A DNA stretch of 64,000 nucleotides from Eubacteriaceae bacterium CHKCI004 (GTDB lineage: Bacteria > Bacillota > Clostridia > Lachnospirales > Lachnospiraceae). Numbering within the stretch: position 1 is the stretch's first letter; the number at the start of each line of letters is the position of its first letter. The stretch lies in NCBI GenBank assembly GCA_900016875.1, contig FCNR01000017.1, forward strand, positions 62,001 through 126,000. Direction: 5' to 3'. This document shows positions 9,860-19,036 of the stretch, piece by piece. The notes below the pieces were generated by a model, which worked only from the letters and a program-made list of their open reading frames with translations, was not told where the DNA came from and searched no databases. The translations under genes were made by a program, and so were the position numbers.

Positions 9860-10713
9860 GATTTGTAATTGTTTCCGGAATGTCCGGTGCAGGAAAAAGT
9901 ACAGCTCTTCACATGCTGGAAGATATGGGGTTCTTCTGTGTGGATAATCTTCCGGTGGCGCTTCTCCCTAATTTCGGGCAGATCGCTTTTGACCGGAAGG
10001 TTGCGGTCAACCAGGTTGCCGTTACAGTGGATATCCGTAGCGGTGACGGGCTGAAAGACTTGTCTGAGCAGCTGGAAGTTCTCAGGGAACTTGGAATCCG
10101 TTATGAGATCCTCTTCCTGGACGCCGACGATGCCACCCTTGTCATGCGGTACAAGGAGACGAGAAGAACGCATCCGCTGGCAGGAGAGGGACGTGTTGAA
10201 AGCGGCCTTCAAAAAGAGAGAGCTCTCATATCTTTCATAAAAGAGCAGGCAGATTATATCATTGATACTTCTTCTCTGCTTACCCGGGAGCTGAAACAGG
10301 AGCTGGAGAAGATCTATGTCAGGGAAGAGAATTATGGAAACTTTATTGTGACCCTTTTGTCCTTTGGCTTCAAATACGGGATTCCCGCAGATACGGATCT
10401 GGTATTTGATGTCCGTTTCCTTCCGAACCCTTACTATGATCCTGATCTGAGAGCGCTGACAGGCAACGACAGAGAGGTTCAGGCATATGTTCTCGGATGC
10501 AAGGAAGCCCATATTTTTCTTGATAAGCTGGAAGATATGCTCAAGTTCCTCATTCCGCTTTATCTGGATGAGGGAAAGTATCATCTGGTTGTGGGTATCG
10601 GATGTACCGGAGGTAAGCACCGTTCCGTCACCATGACCAACGCTATTTATGAGCGGCTTCGGAAGCTGCCGTACAGCATCCGCATGGAACATCGTGATAT
10701 AACGAGCGGATGA
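9856..10713 (+). CDS. rapZ: RNase adapter / nucleotide-binding protein RapZ (YvcJ)
   Basis: P-loop protein of the RapZ/YvcJ family. In E. coli it controls glucosamine 6-phosphate synthesis through small RNAs; in Bacillus YvcJ hydrolyses GTP and affects competence. 285 residues, usual length. Seen: Walker A GMSGAGKST at the N-terminus, FLDADDATLVMRYKETRRTHPL, and the C-terminal ligand-binding region GCTGGKHRSVTM. The start uses GTG (9856), coupled to the murB stop. Order murB-rapZ-whiA is common in Clostridia. The gene for YvcK (MgfK), which often sits between rapZ and whiA, is absent here. Confidence 0.95.
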   Translation: MRFVIVSGMSGAGKSTALHMLEDMGFFCVDNLPVALLPNFGQIAFDRKVAVNQVAVTVDIRSGDGLKDLSEQLEVLRELGIRYEILFLDADDATLVMRYKETRRTHPLAGEGRVESGLQKERALISFIKEQADYIIDTSSLLTRELKQELEKIYVREENYGNFIVTLLSFGFKYGIPADTDLVFDVRFLPNPYYDPDLRALTGNDREVQAYVLGCKEAHIFLDKLEDMLKFLIPLYLDEGKYHLVVGIGCTGGKHRSVTMTNAIYERLRKLPYSIRMEHRDITSG

Positions 10714-10749
10714 TACGGCAGAAATACTGACAGAGAGGAAGTTGGGGCA

Positions 10750-11706
10750 ATGTCATTTTCTTCAGATGTGAAGGAGGAACTGGTTCATCTGTCGGGACAC
10801 GAACTGCATTGTGTTGTGGCGGAGCTGGCAGCGATTATCTGTTTCAGCGCCAAAGTGAGCTGCTCGGAGAGCAGCGGATACCATATCATCCTCGAGACGG
10901 AGAATATTGCCGTGGCGAAGCGTTTTTACCTGCTTCTGAAGAAGGCATTTTGTTTTCAGCCCAGAGTGGTTGTGTCGCAGCATGAGAGCGGAAAGAAAAG
11001 TCATTTTTTTACGATCTCGGCAGAAGGTGCGGCAAATGTTCTTCAGGTGCTGAAGACTGCCGGACTCATGAATAACCGGGGGCAGGTGGATGAAGACGAG
11101 TATCTGACGGATAATCCGGTTCTGCAAAGAACATGCTGCCGGAGAGCGTTCCTGCGGGGAGCATTTCTTGCGGCAGGCTCTGTGACTGATCCGGAGAGAA
11201 ATTATCATTTCGAGATTACCTGTGTGGACGGGCGGGAAGCGGAACAGCTCAGAGATTTTATGCAGTTTTTTGGCTTGGACGCCAAGATCGTGCTCCGAAA
11301 GAAATATTATGTAGTATATTTAAAAGAGGGCTCGATGATTTCAGATGCTCTGAATATCATGGAAGCGCATGTCGCTATGATGAAGTTTGAAAATATACGT
11401 ATCGTAAAAGATGTGCGCAATTCTGTAAATCGGAGAGTCAACTGCGAGGCGGCTAATATCAACAAAACGGTTTCCGCCGCGCGCAGGCAGATAGAGGAAA
11501 TCGAATATATCAGGAAGACTGTCGGACTGGATAAATTACCGGAGAACCTGCGGGATGTTGCTTACGCCAGGCTGGAGGAGCCGGATGCGGCATTAAAAGA
11601 GCTGGGGGAGATGCTTCATCCGCCTGTGGGCAAATCCGGTGTGAATCATAGATTGAGAAAGCTGAGCCAGATGGCGCAGCAGCTAAAAGAGAGTGGCCAT
11701 ATTTAG
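10750..11706 (+). CDS. whiA: DNA-binding protein WhiA
   Basis: WhiA-family protein with an N-terminal domain derived from LAGLIDADG homing endonucleases (about residues 1-220) and a C-terminal helix-turn-helix (about 225-310, VNRRVNCEAANINKT onwards). It controls sporulation division in Streptomyces and affects cell division and chromosome segregation in Bacillus. 318 residues, usual length. Seen: RRAFLRGAFLAAGSVTDPE, the family's recognisable barrel segment. The start is ATG at 10750 after an AGAGGAAG site. It lies 36 bp after rapZ, most likely in the same transcript. Confidence 0.95.
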   Translation: MSFSSDVKEELVHLSGHELHCVVAELAAIICFSAKVSCSESSGYHIILETENIAVAKRFYLLLKKAFCFQPRVVVSQHESGKKSHFFTISAEGAANVLQVLKTAGLMNNRGQVDEDEYLTDNPVLQRTCCRRAFLRGAFLAAGSVTDPERNYHFEITCVDGREAEQLRDFMQFFGLDAKIVLRKKYYVVYLKEGSMISDALNIMEAHVAMMKFENIRIVKDVRNSVNRRVNCEAANINKTVSAARRQIEEIEYIRKTVGLDKLPENLRDVAYARLEEPDAALKELGEMLHPPVGKSGVNHRLRKLSQMAQQLKESGHI

Positions 11707-11841
11707 TGTCATTCCATGACAGAGGTACTGACATAAACGGCTTTCAGCGGCAGTTTTAAGAGAGACAGCATGGGGAGAGACATTTCGCTGCATATGCTGA
11801 AGCCACGCAGACAGCATATTTTATAAAGTAGGAGGTAAATA

Positions 11842-12108
11842 ATGATTACGAAAAGGATGGAAATAAAAATTCCAACAGGTCTGGACCCTAGTACCATTGC
11901 TTTATTTATACAGACGGCAAGTCAGTATGACAGCCGGGTATATGTGGAGGTGGAGAACAAAAAGGTCAATGCCAAAAGCATTATGGGAATGATGACGCTG
12001 GGCTTGGCAGCCGGCGAGGAAATCACTGTGTCAGCGGCCGGTGATGACGAGCAGCAGGCGATTGAACATATAGAGAGATATCTTAATAATGAGATAAAAG
12101 CTCAATAA
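11842..12108 (+). CDS. Crh-like HPr-family protein lacking His15
   Basis: 88-residue HPr-fold protein. In HPr, His15 carries phosphate from enzyme I and Ser46 is phosphorylated by HprK. Here residue 15 is Asp within GLDPSTIA, where HPr has GLHARP, and the neighbouring Arg17 is Ser. Ser46 is kept in AKSIMGMMTLG, the HprK target motif. This is the pattern of Crh (Gln15 in Bacillus), so I infer a purely regulatory protein acting with HprK and CcpA and unable to work in sugar transport. It follows whiA as crh does in Bacillus. The start follows GTAGGAGG. A separate true HPr must be encoded elsewhere to serve FruA. Confidence 0.85.
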   Translation: MITKRMEIKIPTGLDPSTIALFIQTASQYDSRVYVEVENKKVNAKSIMGMMTLGLAAGEEITVSAAGDDEQQAIEHIERYLNNEIKAQ

Positions 12109-12156
12109 ATGTGCTGTGTGTTTGGAGATATCTCCATTGCAAAAAAGTATATAATG

Positions 12157-12204
12157 AAAAAGACGGCAGAGTCATTTTGTTTTGTGACTCTGCCGTCTTT
12201 TTGT
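12157..12204. terminator. Bidirectional terminator after the Crh-like gene
   Basis: The perfect 18-bp arms AAAAAGACGGCAGAGTCA and TGACTCTGCCGTCTTTTT have A-run and T-run ends, so it can work on both strands. It lies between the Crh-like gene and the convergent zinc-ribbon gene. Confidence 0.9.
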
Positions 12205-12279
12205 TTCAGGCGTCTTTCGGCGAAGCTTTCATCGGGCAGCCGACGTCCTGAGCAGCCGATGCCTTTCGCCGGCGCTGTC

Positions 12280-13137
12280 TTACTCCGCCAGCGCGGACAG
12301 CCCGTAATAGCTGTAGAAGAGATCCTCATCCAGAGAAAGAAGGGTCCATTGCCCGTCGGCAATTCCGAAAACGATGGTTCCGTTGGTTTCCGTTGTCGGA
12401 GCGGACTCCCGAAAATCGTCATAGAGAGAAGCGAGAATATCGCTGTTCGATTCCTCTTCATCGGTGCCGTCATGTCCGTGACCGGAAAAAATCGAGGAGA
12501 ATATATCCTGCAGACTATCCCAGAAAGAAGAACTTGAGATATTATCTTCAATCTCCTGGGAAATGGCCTCCGGAAGTGTGGAAAAATCGGTATTTTCTGT
12601 GTGTACAAAGACAGTGCAGCGATTGTAGCTGGTCTGCACATCGGTAATCTCGTAAGCGGCGGACTGAAGTACCTCGTTACAGAGTTCGTCGGTATCAATG
12701 GTAATGCCGGCGCGCTCCAGTATCCCGTCAACTTCGTATTCTTCCAGAGAATCGTTGACATAGTTCCTGACATAATCCCGGATGTTCGGATTCTCCTGCA
12801 GTGCTTCCGGCAGATAGGACGGATCCACAGAAGAAAAATCCATGCTTTTTGCCAGGGAAAAGATCTGATGTACCGCGTCTTCGCATCGTCTTGTTATCGC
12901 ATGTATATAGAGAAAGTAACCGCCGATGCAGCCGCCGGTAAGAAGCAGGAGAATCAGAAGAATAATCAGGAATCTGCGTTTCCTTTTTTTGGCGCTCCCT
13001 TGTCTGCCGGCGTGTTTGCTGCCGGATGGTTCGTTGTCATTGACCGGCGTGTAATGAGCGTTGCTCAGAGGCTGCCCGCAGGACGGACAAATAGTATCCT
13101 CCGCATTGTAAGACGTACCGCAATATGGACATTTCAT
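12280..13137 (-). CDS. Membrane-anchored zinc-ribbon protein of unknown function
   Basis: 285 residues. An N-terminal zinc ribbon (CPYCGTSYNAEDTICPSCG, residues 3-21), a basic linker (KKRKRR), one membrane helix (about residues 54-76, very Leu/Ile-rich), and an extracytoplasmic domain of about 205 residues with the look of a small alpha+beta fold ending in DGQWTLLSLDEDLF, like DUF4878/NTF2-type surface domains. The arrangement suggests an intracellular ribbon tied to an exported domain. The start at 13137 has TAAGGAGG upstream; an open frame extends a further 63 codons but reads as non-coding. It is convergent with the Crh-like gene. No function can be given. Confidence 0.8.
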   Translation of the reverse strand: MKCPYCGTSYNAEDTICPSCGQPLSNAHYTPVNDNEPSGSKHAGRQGSAKKRKRRFLIILLILLLLTGGCIGGYFLYIHAITRRCEDAVHQIFSLAKSMDFSSVDPSYLPEALQENPNIRDYVRNYVNDSLEEYEVDGILERAGITIDTDELCNEVLQSAAYEITDVQTSYNRCTVFVHTENTDFSTLPEAISQEIEDNISSSSFWDSLQDIFSSIFSGHGHDGTDEEESNSDILASLYDDFRESAPTTETNGTIVFGIADGQWTLLSLDEDLFYSYYGLSALAE

Positions 13138-13318
13138 AAATAAAACCTCCTTATGGGTGTTGCTGTGAACCGGCGGAAAAAGCCGGTATGGGGTATGGAA
13201 AGTATAGAGAAAAAAGGCGCTGATGTCAAGAAGCGTCTTTTTTTGTAATTTTACCAGATAAAAAAAGAGATGATAAAACGAGAGGAGCCGGGTAAAATAA
13301 AATGGTGGAGACATGAGA

Positions 13319-13436
13319 TATGACATTTGTCATAAGAAAGATATGACATTTTTCGGCTGGAAGTCGTGACGTTTGTGATGTGCATTATTATGGGTGATTT
13401 GCTATGATATTTTTCGAAAGGAACGGACATTTTTGT
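13319..13436. promoter_or_regulatory. Iterated TGACATTT motif upstream of fruK
   Basis: Five similar 12-mers precede fruK: TGACATTTGTCA (13321), TGACATTTTTCG (13344), TGACGTTTGTGA (13367), TGATATTTTTCG (13405) and GGACATTTTTGT (13425). The first three are exactly 23 bp apart. The first copy extends to a palindrome, TATGACA-TT-TGTCATA (13319-13334). The rest of the 347-bp gap (13138-13318) is A-rich and shows nothing I can name. I infer an operator array for a fructose-responsive regulator; no regulator gene is adjacent. Confidence 0.5.
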
Positions 13437-13484
13437 GAGTGAAACAAAAAGGTTCTGGGCAAAGTAAAAAGGAGGGCTGCAGGT

Positions 13485-14387
13485 ATGATTTACACAGTTA
13501 CATTTAATCCGGCGCTTGACTATGTTGTGTTTCTGGACGGACTGAAACTGGGAGACATCAACAGAACCACAAGAGAGTCCATTTATTACGGAGGAAAGGG
13601 AATCAACGTTTCCACCATTTTAAATACTCTTGGCATGGAGACAACGGCCCTTGGATTTGTAGCCGGATTTACGGGCAAGGCCATTGAGGACGGTCTGAAT
13701 GCTCAGGGGATGCACACGGATTTTATTCATCTGCCGGAAGGAAATTCAAGAATCAATGTAAAGGTCAAACACGGAGACGAGACAGAGATTAACGGTCAGG
13801 GGCCAGTCATAACGCAGGAAGCCATAGATGCTCTTTTTGAGAAACTGAATGCTTTGAGAGAAGAGGATGTGCTGGTTCTGGCGGGCAGTATTCCAAATAC
13901 ACTGCCGGAAGACATTTATGAGAGGATTCTGGCGGCGCTTTCCGGAAAAGGAATCCGAATCGCAGTGGATGCCACCAAGGATCTGCTGCTGAACGTACTG
14001 AAGTATCATCCGTTTTTGATCAAGCCGAATAATCATGAACTGGGAGAAATGTTTCATACCGTCTGTGAGACCAGAGAAGATATCGAACATTATGCCAGAG
14101 AGCTTCAGAAAATGGGAGCGCGGAACGTGCTGATATCCATGGCCGGCGACGGAGCCATCCTTATCACCGAGGACGGCGGAAGTATCCGGATGGGAACGCC
14201 AAAGGGAAAAGTGGTGAATTCTGTCGGAGCGGGAGATTCCATGGTAGCGGGATTTCTTGCCGGATATCTGAAAAACGGAAACTACGAGGAAGCGCTGAAA
14301 ACAGGAACGGCAGCAGGCAGCGCCACAGCATTTTCCGAAGGATTAGCGTCCCGGGAGATGTTTGAGAAAATGCTGGCGCAGCTTTAG
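13485..14387 (+). CDS. fruK: 1-phosphofructokinase
   Basis: Phosphorylates fructose 1-phosphate, the product of the fructose PTS, to fructose 1,6-bisphosphate. 300 residues, PfkB family. Seen: VTFNPALDYV at the N-terminus, the substrate loop YYGGKGINVS, VLAGSIPN, and the catalytic anion-hole motif VNSVGAGDSMVAGF with the base Asp. The start follows AAAGGAGGG. The fructose transporter gene follows 66 bp downstream, which supports 1-phosphofructokinase rather than tagatose 6-phosphate kinase. Confidence 0.94.
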   Translation: MIYTVTFNPALDYVVFLDGLKLGDINRTTRESIYYGGKGINVSTILNTLGMETTALGFVAGFTGKAIEDGLNAQGMHTDFIHLPEGNSRINVKVKHGDETEINGQGPVITQEAIDALFEKLNALREEDVLVLAGSIPNTLPEDIYERILAALSGKGIRIAVDATKDLLLNVLKYHPFLIKPNNHELGEMFHTVCETREDIEHYARELQKMGARNVLISMAGDGAILITEDGGSIRMGTPKGKVVNSVGAGDSMVAGFLAGYLKNGNYEEALKTGTAAGSATAFSEGLASREMFEKMLAQL

Positions 14388-14453
14388 AAATACCGGCGCG
14401 CACACAGAAGTATAATAGCAAACACAAAATCATGATAATGAAGGAGAATAGTT

Positions 14454-16400
14454 ATGAGGATCGTTGACTTACTGAAAAAAGAAGCGGTTGTATTAAACGC
14501 AGATGTCTCCACAAAAGAACAGATGCTTGATCTGCTCATTTCCCTCCACGGCAAGGTGGGAAATGTCGCTGACGAGGCAGAGTTTAAAAAGGGGATTTTG
14601 AAAAGAGAATCCGAGGGACCGACCGCCATTGCAGACGGAATTTGTATTCCGCACTCCAAAAACAGTGCGGTAAAACAGCCGGGTATCGCGGCCATCACTG
14701 TGCCGCAGGGCGTGGACTGTGAGGCTCTCGACGGACAGCCGTCCAACCTGTTTTTCATGATCGCGGCTCCGGCGGAGGGCTCCGATGTCCATCTGGAAGC
14801 TCTTTCCAGATTGTCCACCATTCTGATGGACGCGGCGTTCAGAGAAAGACTTCTCACGGCAGAAAATGTGGATGCCTTTTTGGAAGCCATTGATGAGAAA
14901 GAGGCAGAGAAATATCCGGAGGAGGCCGAAGGTTCAGAAAAAGCGCCGGAAGCAGCACAGCCGGCTTCCGGTTACCGGGTTCTGGCAGTAACTGCCTGCC
15001 CGACCGGTATCGCCCACACGTACATGGCTGCGGAAGCCCTCGAAGAGAAGGGAAAAGAACTGGGAATTCCGGTGAAGGCGGAGACCAACGGTTCTTCCGG
15101 AGCAAAAAATGTACTGACAAAAGAAGAGATTGCCGCCTGCGACGGTATCATCATTGCGGCGGATAAAAATGTGGAGATGGCACGTTTTGACGGAAAGCCT
15201 GTCATCAAGGTAAAGGTTTCCGACGGTATCCACAAGTCGCAGGAACTGATTGAAAAGGTAGTAAACGGAGAAGCTCCGGTTTACCATCATCAGGGCGGCG
15301 CAGGAGCGGAAACTGCAGAGGGAGATGGCGAAGGTCTCGGCCATCAGATCTACAAACATCTGATGAACGGCGTGTCCCATATGCTCCCGTTCGTTATCGG
15401 CGGCGGTATCCTCATCGCCATCGCCTTCCTGCTGGATGACTACAGCATCAATCCGTCGAACTTTGGTAAGAATACGATGCTCGCGGCGTTCTTTAAGACA
15501 GCAGGCGACGCGGCCTTTGGATTTATGCTGCCGATTCTCGCCGGATACATCGCCATGAGTATCGCGGACCGGCCGGGACTGCTTGCCGGTTTCGTGGGCG
15601 GCTACATCGCCAATCAGGGAATCACATTTGCTTCGGCCTTTGATTCCAGTGTGGAAGTGATATCCGGCGGATTCCTCGGCGCACTGTTTGCCGGTTTCGT
15701 GGCAGGATACCTGGTGCTTCTTCTCAAGAAAGCCACAGAAAAGCTTCCGGCATCCATGGACGGTATCCGTCCGATGCTCATTTATCCGGTGCTGGGATTG
15801 TTTGGAATCTCGGTGATCATGTTTGCGGTTAATCCGTTCTTCTCCTGGCTCAATCAGCTTCTGTACAATGGGCTGGGATCTCTGGGCGGAGCGAACTCCA
15901 TTGTGCTGGGTCTGGTTGTTGCAGGTATGATGTCCATCGACATGGGCGGCCCGTTCAACAAAGCAGCTTACGTATTTGGTAATGCGGCGCTGGCGGCACA
16001 GACAGACAGCGGATACATGATCATGGCGGCCGTTATGGTCGGCGGCATGGTTCCTCCGATTGCCATTGCCATTGCCTCCTGGGCATTTAAAAATAAATTC
16101 ACGGACAACGACCGCAAGGCAGCTCCGGTCAACGCTATCATGGGTCTCTGCTTCATCTCTGAGGCAGCCATCCCTTACGCAGCCGGCGACCCGCTTCATG
16201 TGATTCCTTCTTGCGTCATCGGCTCTGCGGCAGCCGGCGCGCTGTCCATGGCATTTGGATGTACGCTCATGGCGCCGCACGGCGGAATCTTTGTATTCCC
16301 GGTAGTAGGAAACGCGTTGATGTATATCGTGGCGCTGCTGGTCGGCTCCGTGGTCGGCGCGGTCATGCTGGGACTTTTAAGAAAACCGGCGGCGAAATAA
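14454..16400 (+). CDS. fruA: PTS fructose transporter subunit IIABC
   Basis: Imports and phosphorylates fructose to fructose 1-phosphate. 648 residues in one chain: EIIA-type domain with the phosphorylated histidine His67 in GICIPHSKN; EIIB with the active cysteine Cys182 in TACPTGIAHTYMAAE; a linker; then the EIIC membrane domain from about residue 300 with some nine helices and the motif DMGGPFNKAAY. The start follows GAAGGAG. fruK is upstream and a terminator downstream, giving a two-gene fructose operon. It needs a His15-type HPr as donor; the HPr-like protein at 11842 cannot provide this. Confidence 0.95.
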   Translation: MRIVDLLKKEAVVLNADVSTKEQMLDLLISLHGKVGNVADEAEFKKGILKRESEGPTAIADGICIPHSKNSAVKQPGIAAITVPQGVDCEALDGQPSNLFFMIAAPAEGSDVHLEALSRLSTILMDAAFRERLLTAENVDAFLEAIDEKEAEKYPEEAEGSEKAPEAAQPASGYRVLAVTACPTGIAHTYMAAEALEEKGKELGIPVKAETNGSSGAKNVLTKEEIAACDGIIIAADKNVEMARFDGKPVIKVKVSDGIHKSQELIEKVVNGEAPVYHHQGGAGAETAEGDGEGLGHQIYKHLMNGVSHMLPFVIGGGILIAIAFLLDDYSINPSNFGKNTMLAAFFKTAGDAAFGFMLPILAGYIAMSIADRPGLLAGFVGGYIANQGITFASAFDSSVEVISGGFLGALFAGFVAGYLVLLLKKATEKLPASMDGIRPMLIYPVLGLFGISVIMFAVNPFFSWLNQLLYNGLGSLGGANSIVLGLVVAGMMSIDMGGPFNKAAYVFGNAALAAQTDSGYMIMAAVMVGGMVPPIAIAIASWAFKNKFTDNDRKAAPVNAIMGLCFISEAAIPYAAGDPLHVIPSCVIGSAAAGALSMAFGCTLMAPHGGIFVFPVVGNALMYIVALLVGSVVGAVMLGLLRKPAAK

Positions 16401-16500
16401 AAGCCGTATTAAACAGGAAACCTGCTAACCATATCTTCTCCATAATTAACCGATAAAACTTTAATACGCCCGGGCTGTGAATCAGACAGAATCCGGACCG

Positions 16501-16546
16501 AAAGGGGCAGCACAGTTCGTATCAGGATTGTGCGGCCCTTTTTTCG
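16501..16546 (+). terminator. Terminator after fruA
   Basis: The stem AAAGGGGCAGCACA / TTGTGCGGCCCTTTT, with one mismatch, is followed by TTTTTTCG. It lies 100 bp after the fruA stop. Confidence 0.75.
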
Positions 16547-16577
16547 TTAAAAAAGCGGCGGTTCAGCCATTAGGGAA

Positions 16578-16606
16578 TTGACCGCCCGTGCGTTGGATTT
16601 TATAAT
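16578..16606 (+). promoter_or_regulatory. Strong predicted promoter of the sensory operon
   Basis: TTGACC at 16578-16583 and a perfect TATAAT at 16601-16606 with a 17-bp spacer. It lies 48 bp before the first solute-binding gene. Confidence 0.7.
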
Positions 16607-16653
16607 GAAAAAAATCGGATGTTGCAAATGATGGAAAAGATAAGGGGAGAAAG

Positions 16654-17637
16654 ATGCTGAGGATGAACAGGAGATACCGGAGGTTGTTCTGGATGCTGCT
16701 GATCGCCGTCAATCTCACGGCGGCAGGAACTGCTTTTTACCTGTATACGTCAGGGAAAGATTATTCAGTCAGCCAGAAGGAACGTGCACATTTTATTGGA
16801 TTGAGCTACATGACTATGAATAACGAGTTTTATAAGATCATCAGTGAGGAGATCAACGCGAGAATTGAAGCCGAGGGAGATCGTATGGTCATGCGGGACC
16901 CGGCTCTGGACGTGGAGCGGCAGATCACGCAGATCGAAGAGATGCTCGATATGGGGATTGATGTTCTGGTGGTCACTCCGGTGGACTCGGAGAAAATCGG
17001 AGATGTGCTGAAAAAGGCCAGAGAGAAAGGCGTTTCCATCGTGGTGCTGGATACGGGAGTATCGGACCAGGAGGTAGCCGACTGTACCATAACATCAGAT
17101 AATTACGGAGCGGGAGCCGCTGTGGGAGAGTATTTCCTGCAGCAGCATGAGACGGCCCGTGTTGTTATCATGACCCATCAGGTGGCCCAGTCCGGCAGAG
17201 ACCGGGTACAGGGCTTTCTGGACGTGGTGTCTGGTCAGGAGGGCATCGAAGTGGTAAAAACCATTGAGTGTGAAGGACAGACAGAGATCGCCATGCCCGG
17301 TATGCAGGAAGCCATCGCGGAGGGGACAGACTTTGATACGGTATTCTGTCTTAATGATCTGGCGGCCGTGGGCGTGGTGGCGGCCCTGGAAGAAAATGAC
17401 ATGCTTGACCAGGTGGACGTGTACGGCGTGGACGGTTCCCCGGACGCCAAAGCAATGATTCACGAGGGGATGATGAGCGCCACGGCAGCCCAGTTCCCGT
17501 CTGAGATCGGAAGCCGGGCGGCAGACGCCATCTACCGGCTGCTGAGTGGAGAAAGCGTCGAGAAGATGACGCTGACGCCGGTACAGCTTATCACGCCGGA
17601 CAACGTGGAGGAATTTGGAATGGATCGCTGGCAGTGA
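16654..17637 (+). CDS. Membrane-anchored sugar-binding protein (type I periplasmic-binding fold)
   Basis: 327 residues. A basic N-terminus and one uncleaved-looking membrane helix (about 11-31) are followed by a ribose/xylose-type binding domain. Seen: HFIGLSYMTMNNEFYKII, IDVLVVTPVDSEKIG, ITSDNYGAGAAVGEY and VYGVDGSPDAKAMI, all landmarks of the LacI/RbsB fold. There is no lipobox cysteine, so it seems tethered by the helix rather than by lipid. No permease or ATPase gene is near. The next gene is a histidine kinase 67 bp downstream, so I infer that this protein presents a bound sugar to the kinase, much as XylFII does for LytS in Clostridium. The ligand is unknown. Confidence 0.85.
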   Translation: MLRMNRRYRRLFWMLLIAVNLTAAGTAFYLYTSGKDYSVSQKERAHFIGLSYMTMNNEFYKIISEEINARIEAEGDRMVMRDPALDVERQITQIEEMLDMGIDVLVVTPVDSEKIGDVLKKAREKGVSIVVLDTGVSDQEVADCTITSDNYGAGAAVGEYFLQQHETARVVIMTHQVAQSGRDRVQGFLDVVSGQEGIEVVKTIECEGQTEIAMPGMQEAIAEGTDFDTVFCLNDLAAVGVVAALEENDMLDQVDVYGVDGSPDAKAMIHEGMMSATAAQFPSEIGSRAADAIYRLLSGESVEKMTLTPVQLITPDNVEEFGMDRWQ

Positions 17638-17704
17638 CGGCCGCCGCGCCGGCAGAGGTGAAAAAGCGTTGCCGCCGGCCATCCCTGATAAGGAGGAGAG
17701 TACA

Positions 17705-19036
17705 ATGACACAACGGCAAATGTCCGACTATGTTCTTATTATCATGAAAAATTTAAATTTGCTGGCAGTTTTATTTCTGGCGGGCGTCATGGCTGCAAGC
17801 ATTCACGGGCATATACAGGCAGGAACCTCCATGGATTTTATGATGACGGCCCGCGGATTCACCTGGGCGGGCTGGAAGATCATCGTGATGGCGGCGGGAC
17901 TATATGTCGCCTGTCTGCTGGTCATGAGTATGCAGAGTGACAGCGCCGCAGGGCTGATTATAAAAATCTCGGTGGAGATTATCCTGGGATTCCTGGTGAG
18001 CTATGTGCTTGGCTTCGGTTACATGGGTGTGATTCTTTTGATACTGGCGGACACCATGAAATACTTTCCGAAATCTAAGCTCAAATTTCCCGTGGCTGTG
18101 GTCATAAGCTTCATTTATCTGTTCATCAATTATGAGTTTATGTCTGTGTACTTTGACGTGATTCCGCTGTCTGTGTATCTGGATTATTTCCAGAGTGACG
18201 CCCGCGCGCTTATGGCGGGGCTGCAGAATGCGCTCACATCTCTCAATACATTTGTTTTCCTCGTATACATGATTTTCCTCCTATGGGCGCAGCTTGATGA
18301 GAAGGAAAGGATCCTCAGTCTGAACCGGCAGTTGAATGAAGCTAACAGCGAGCTGCAGAAAGCCAATCTGCAGCTGGAAAAATATGCGGAGGAAAAAGAA
18401 CAGATGGTGGCGACCAGGGAGAGGAACCGTCTGGCCAGAGAGATTCACGATACGCTCGGGCACGCTCTTACCGGTATTATCACAGGTACTGAGGCAAGTA
18501 TTGCTTTGATGGATGTGGCGCCGGACATGGCAAAGGAGCAGCTCAAAGTGATCGCCGAGGTGGCGAGACAGGGCATCACCGATGTGCGTCGTTCTGTGAA
18601 GGCGCTTCGGCCGGACGCTCTGGAGAAATACGATCTGGAAAAGGCCATTTACAATATCGTGGAGGATATGCGAAATGTGTCGAACATCGATATTGATTAT
18701 CAGTGTCACACATCGCTCAATGGATTTAACAACGACGAGGAAGAGATTATTTACAGGATCGTGCAGGAGAGCATCACAAACGCCGTCCGTCATGGCCACG
18801 CTACAGCCATAAGCATTGATATCAGTCGCAGATACGGCACGCTCATCGTCCGCATTGCGGACAACGGCGTCGGCTGCGCGGATGTGAAGAAAGGATTTGG
18901 CCTTCATCACATGGAGGAACGGCTGAATCTTCTTCAGGGATCTCTTCATTACAGCGGAGATCGGGGATTTACTATAGAAGCCCGCATTCCGATCCGGTGG
19001 GGCGAGAGCGAGGAGGAAGGAGAAAGAAATGATTAA
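17705..19036 (+). CDS. NarL-type sensor histidine kinase
   Basis: 443 residues. The first 200 residues hold about six membrane helices with short loops and no large sensory domain of its own. A coiled-coil segment follows (about 195-240), then HisKA_3 dimerisation with the phospho-accepting His in RNRLAREIHDTLGHALTG, and a HATPase domain (ESITNAVRHGHA, DNGVGCADVKKGFGLHHMEERL). The start at 17705 follows AAGGAGGAG. The stop overlaps the response regulator start by 8 bases. I infer that the upstream and downstream binding proteins act as its sensory inputs. Confidence 0.93.
   Translation: MTQRQMSDYVLIIMKNLNLLAVLFLAGVMAASIHGHIQAGTSMDFMMTARGFTWAGWKIIVMAAGLYVACLLVMSMQSDSAAGLIIKISVEIILGFLVSYVLGFGYMGVILLILADTMKYFPKSKLKFPVAVVISFIYLFINYEFMSVYFDVIPLSVYLDYFQSDARALMAGLQNALTSLNTFVFLVYMIFLLWAQLDEKERILSLNRQLNEANSELQKANLQLEKYAEEKEQMVATRERNRLAREIHDTLGHALTGIITGTEASIALMDVAPDMAKEQLKVIAEVARQGITDVRRSVKALRPDALEKYDLEKAIYNIVEDMRNVSNIDIDYQCHTSLNGFNNDEEEIIYRIVQESITNAVRHGHATAISIDISRRYGTLIVRIADNGVGCADVKKGFGLHHMEERLNLLQGSLHYSGDRGFTIEARIPIRWGESEEEGERND

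Noticed and set aside
12122-12154. Promoter-like TTGCAA and TATAAT strings after the Crh-like gene.
   Set aside because: Spacing between usable -35 and -10 strings is wrong (about 9 or 22 bp) and a terminator follows at once with no + strand gene.
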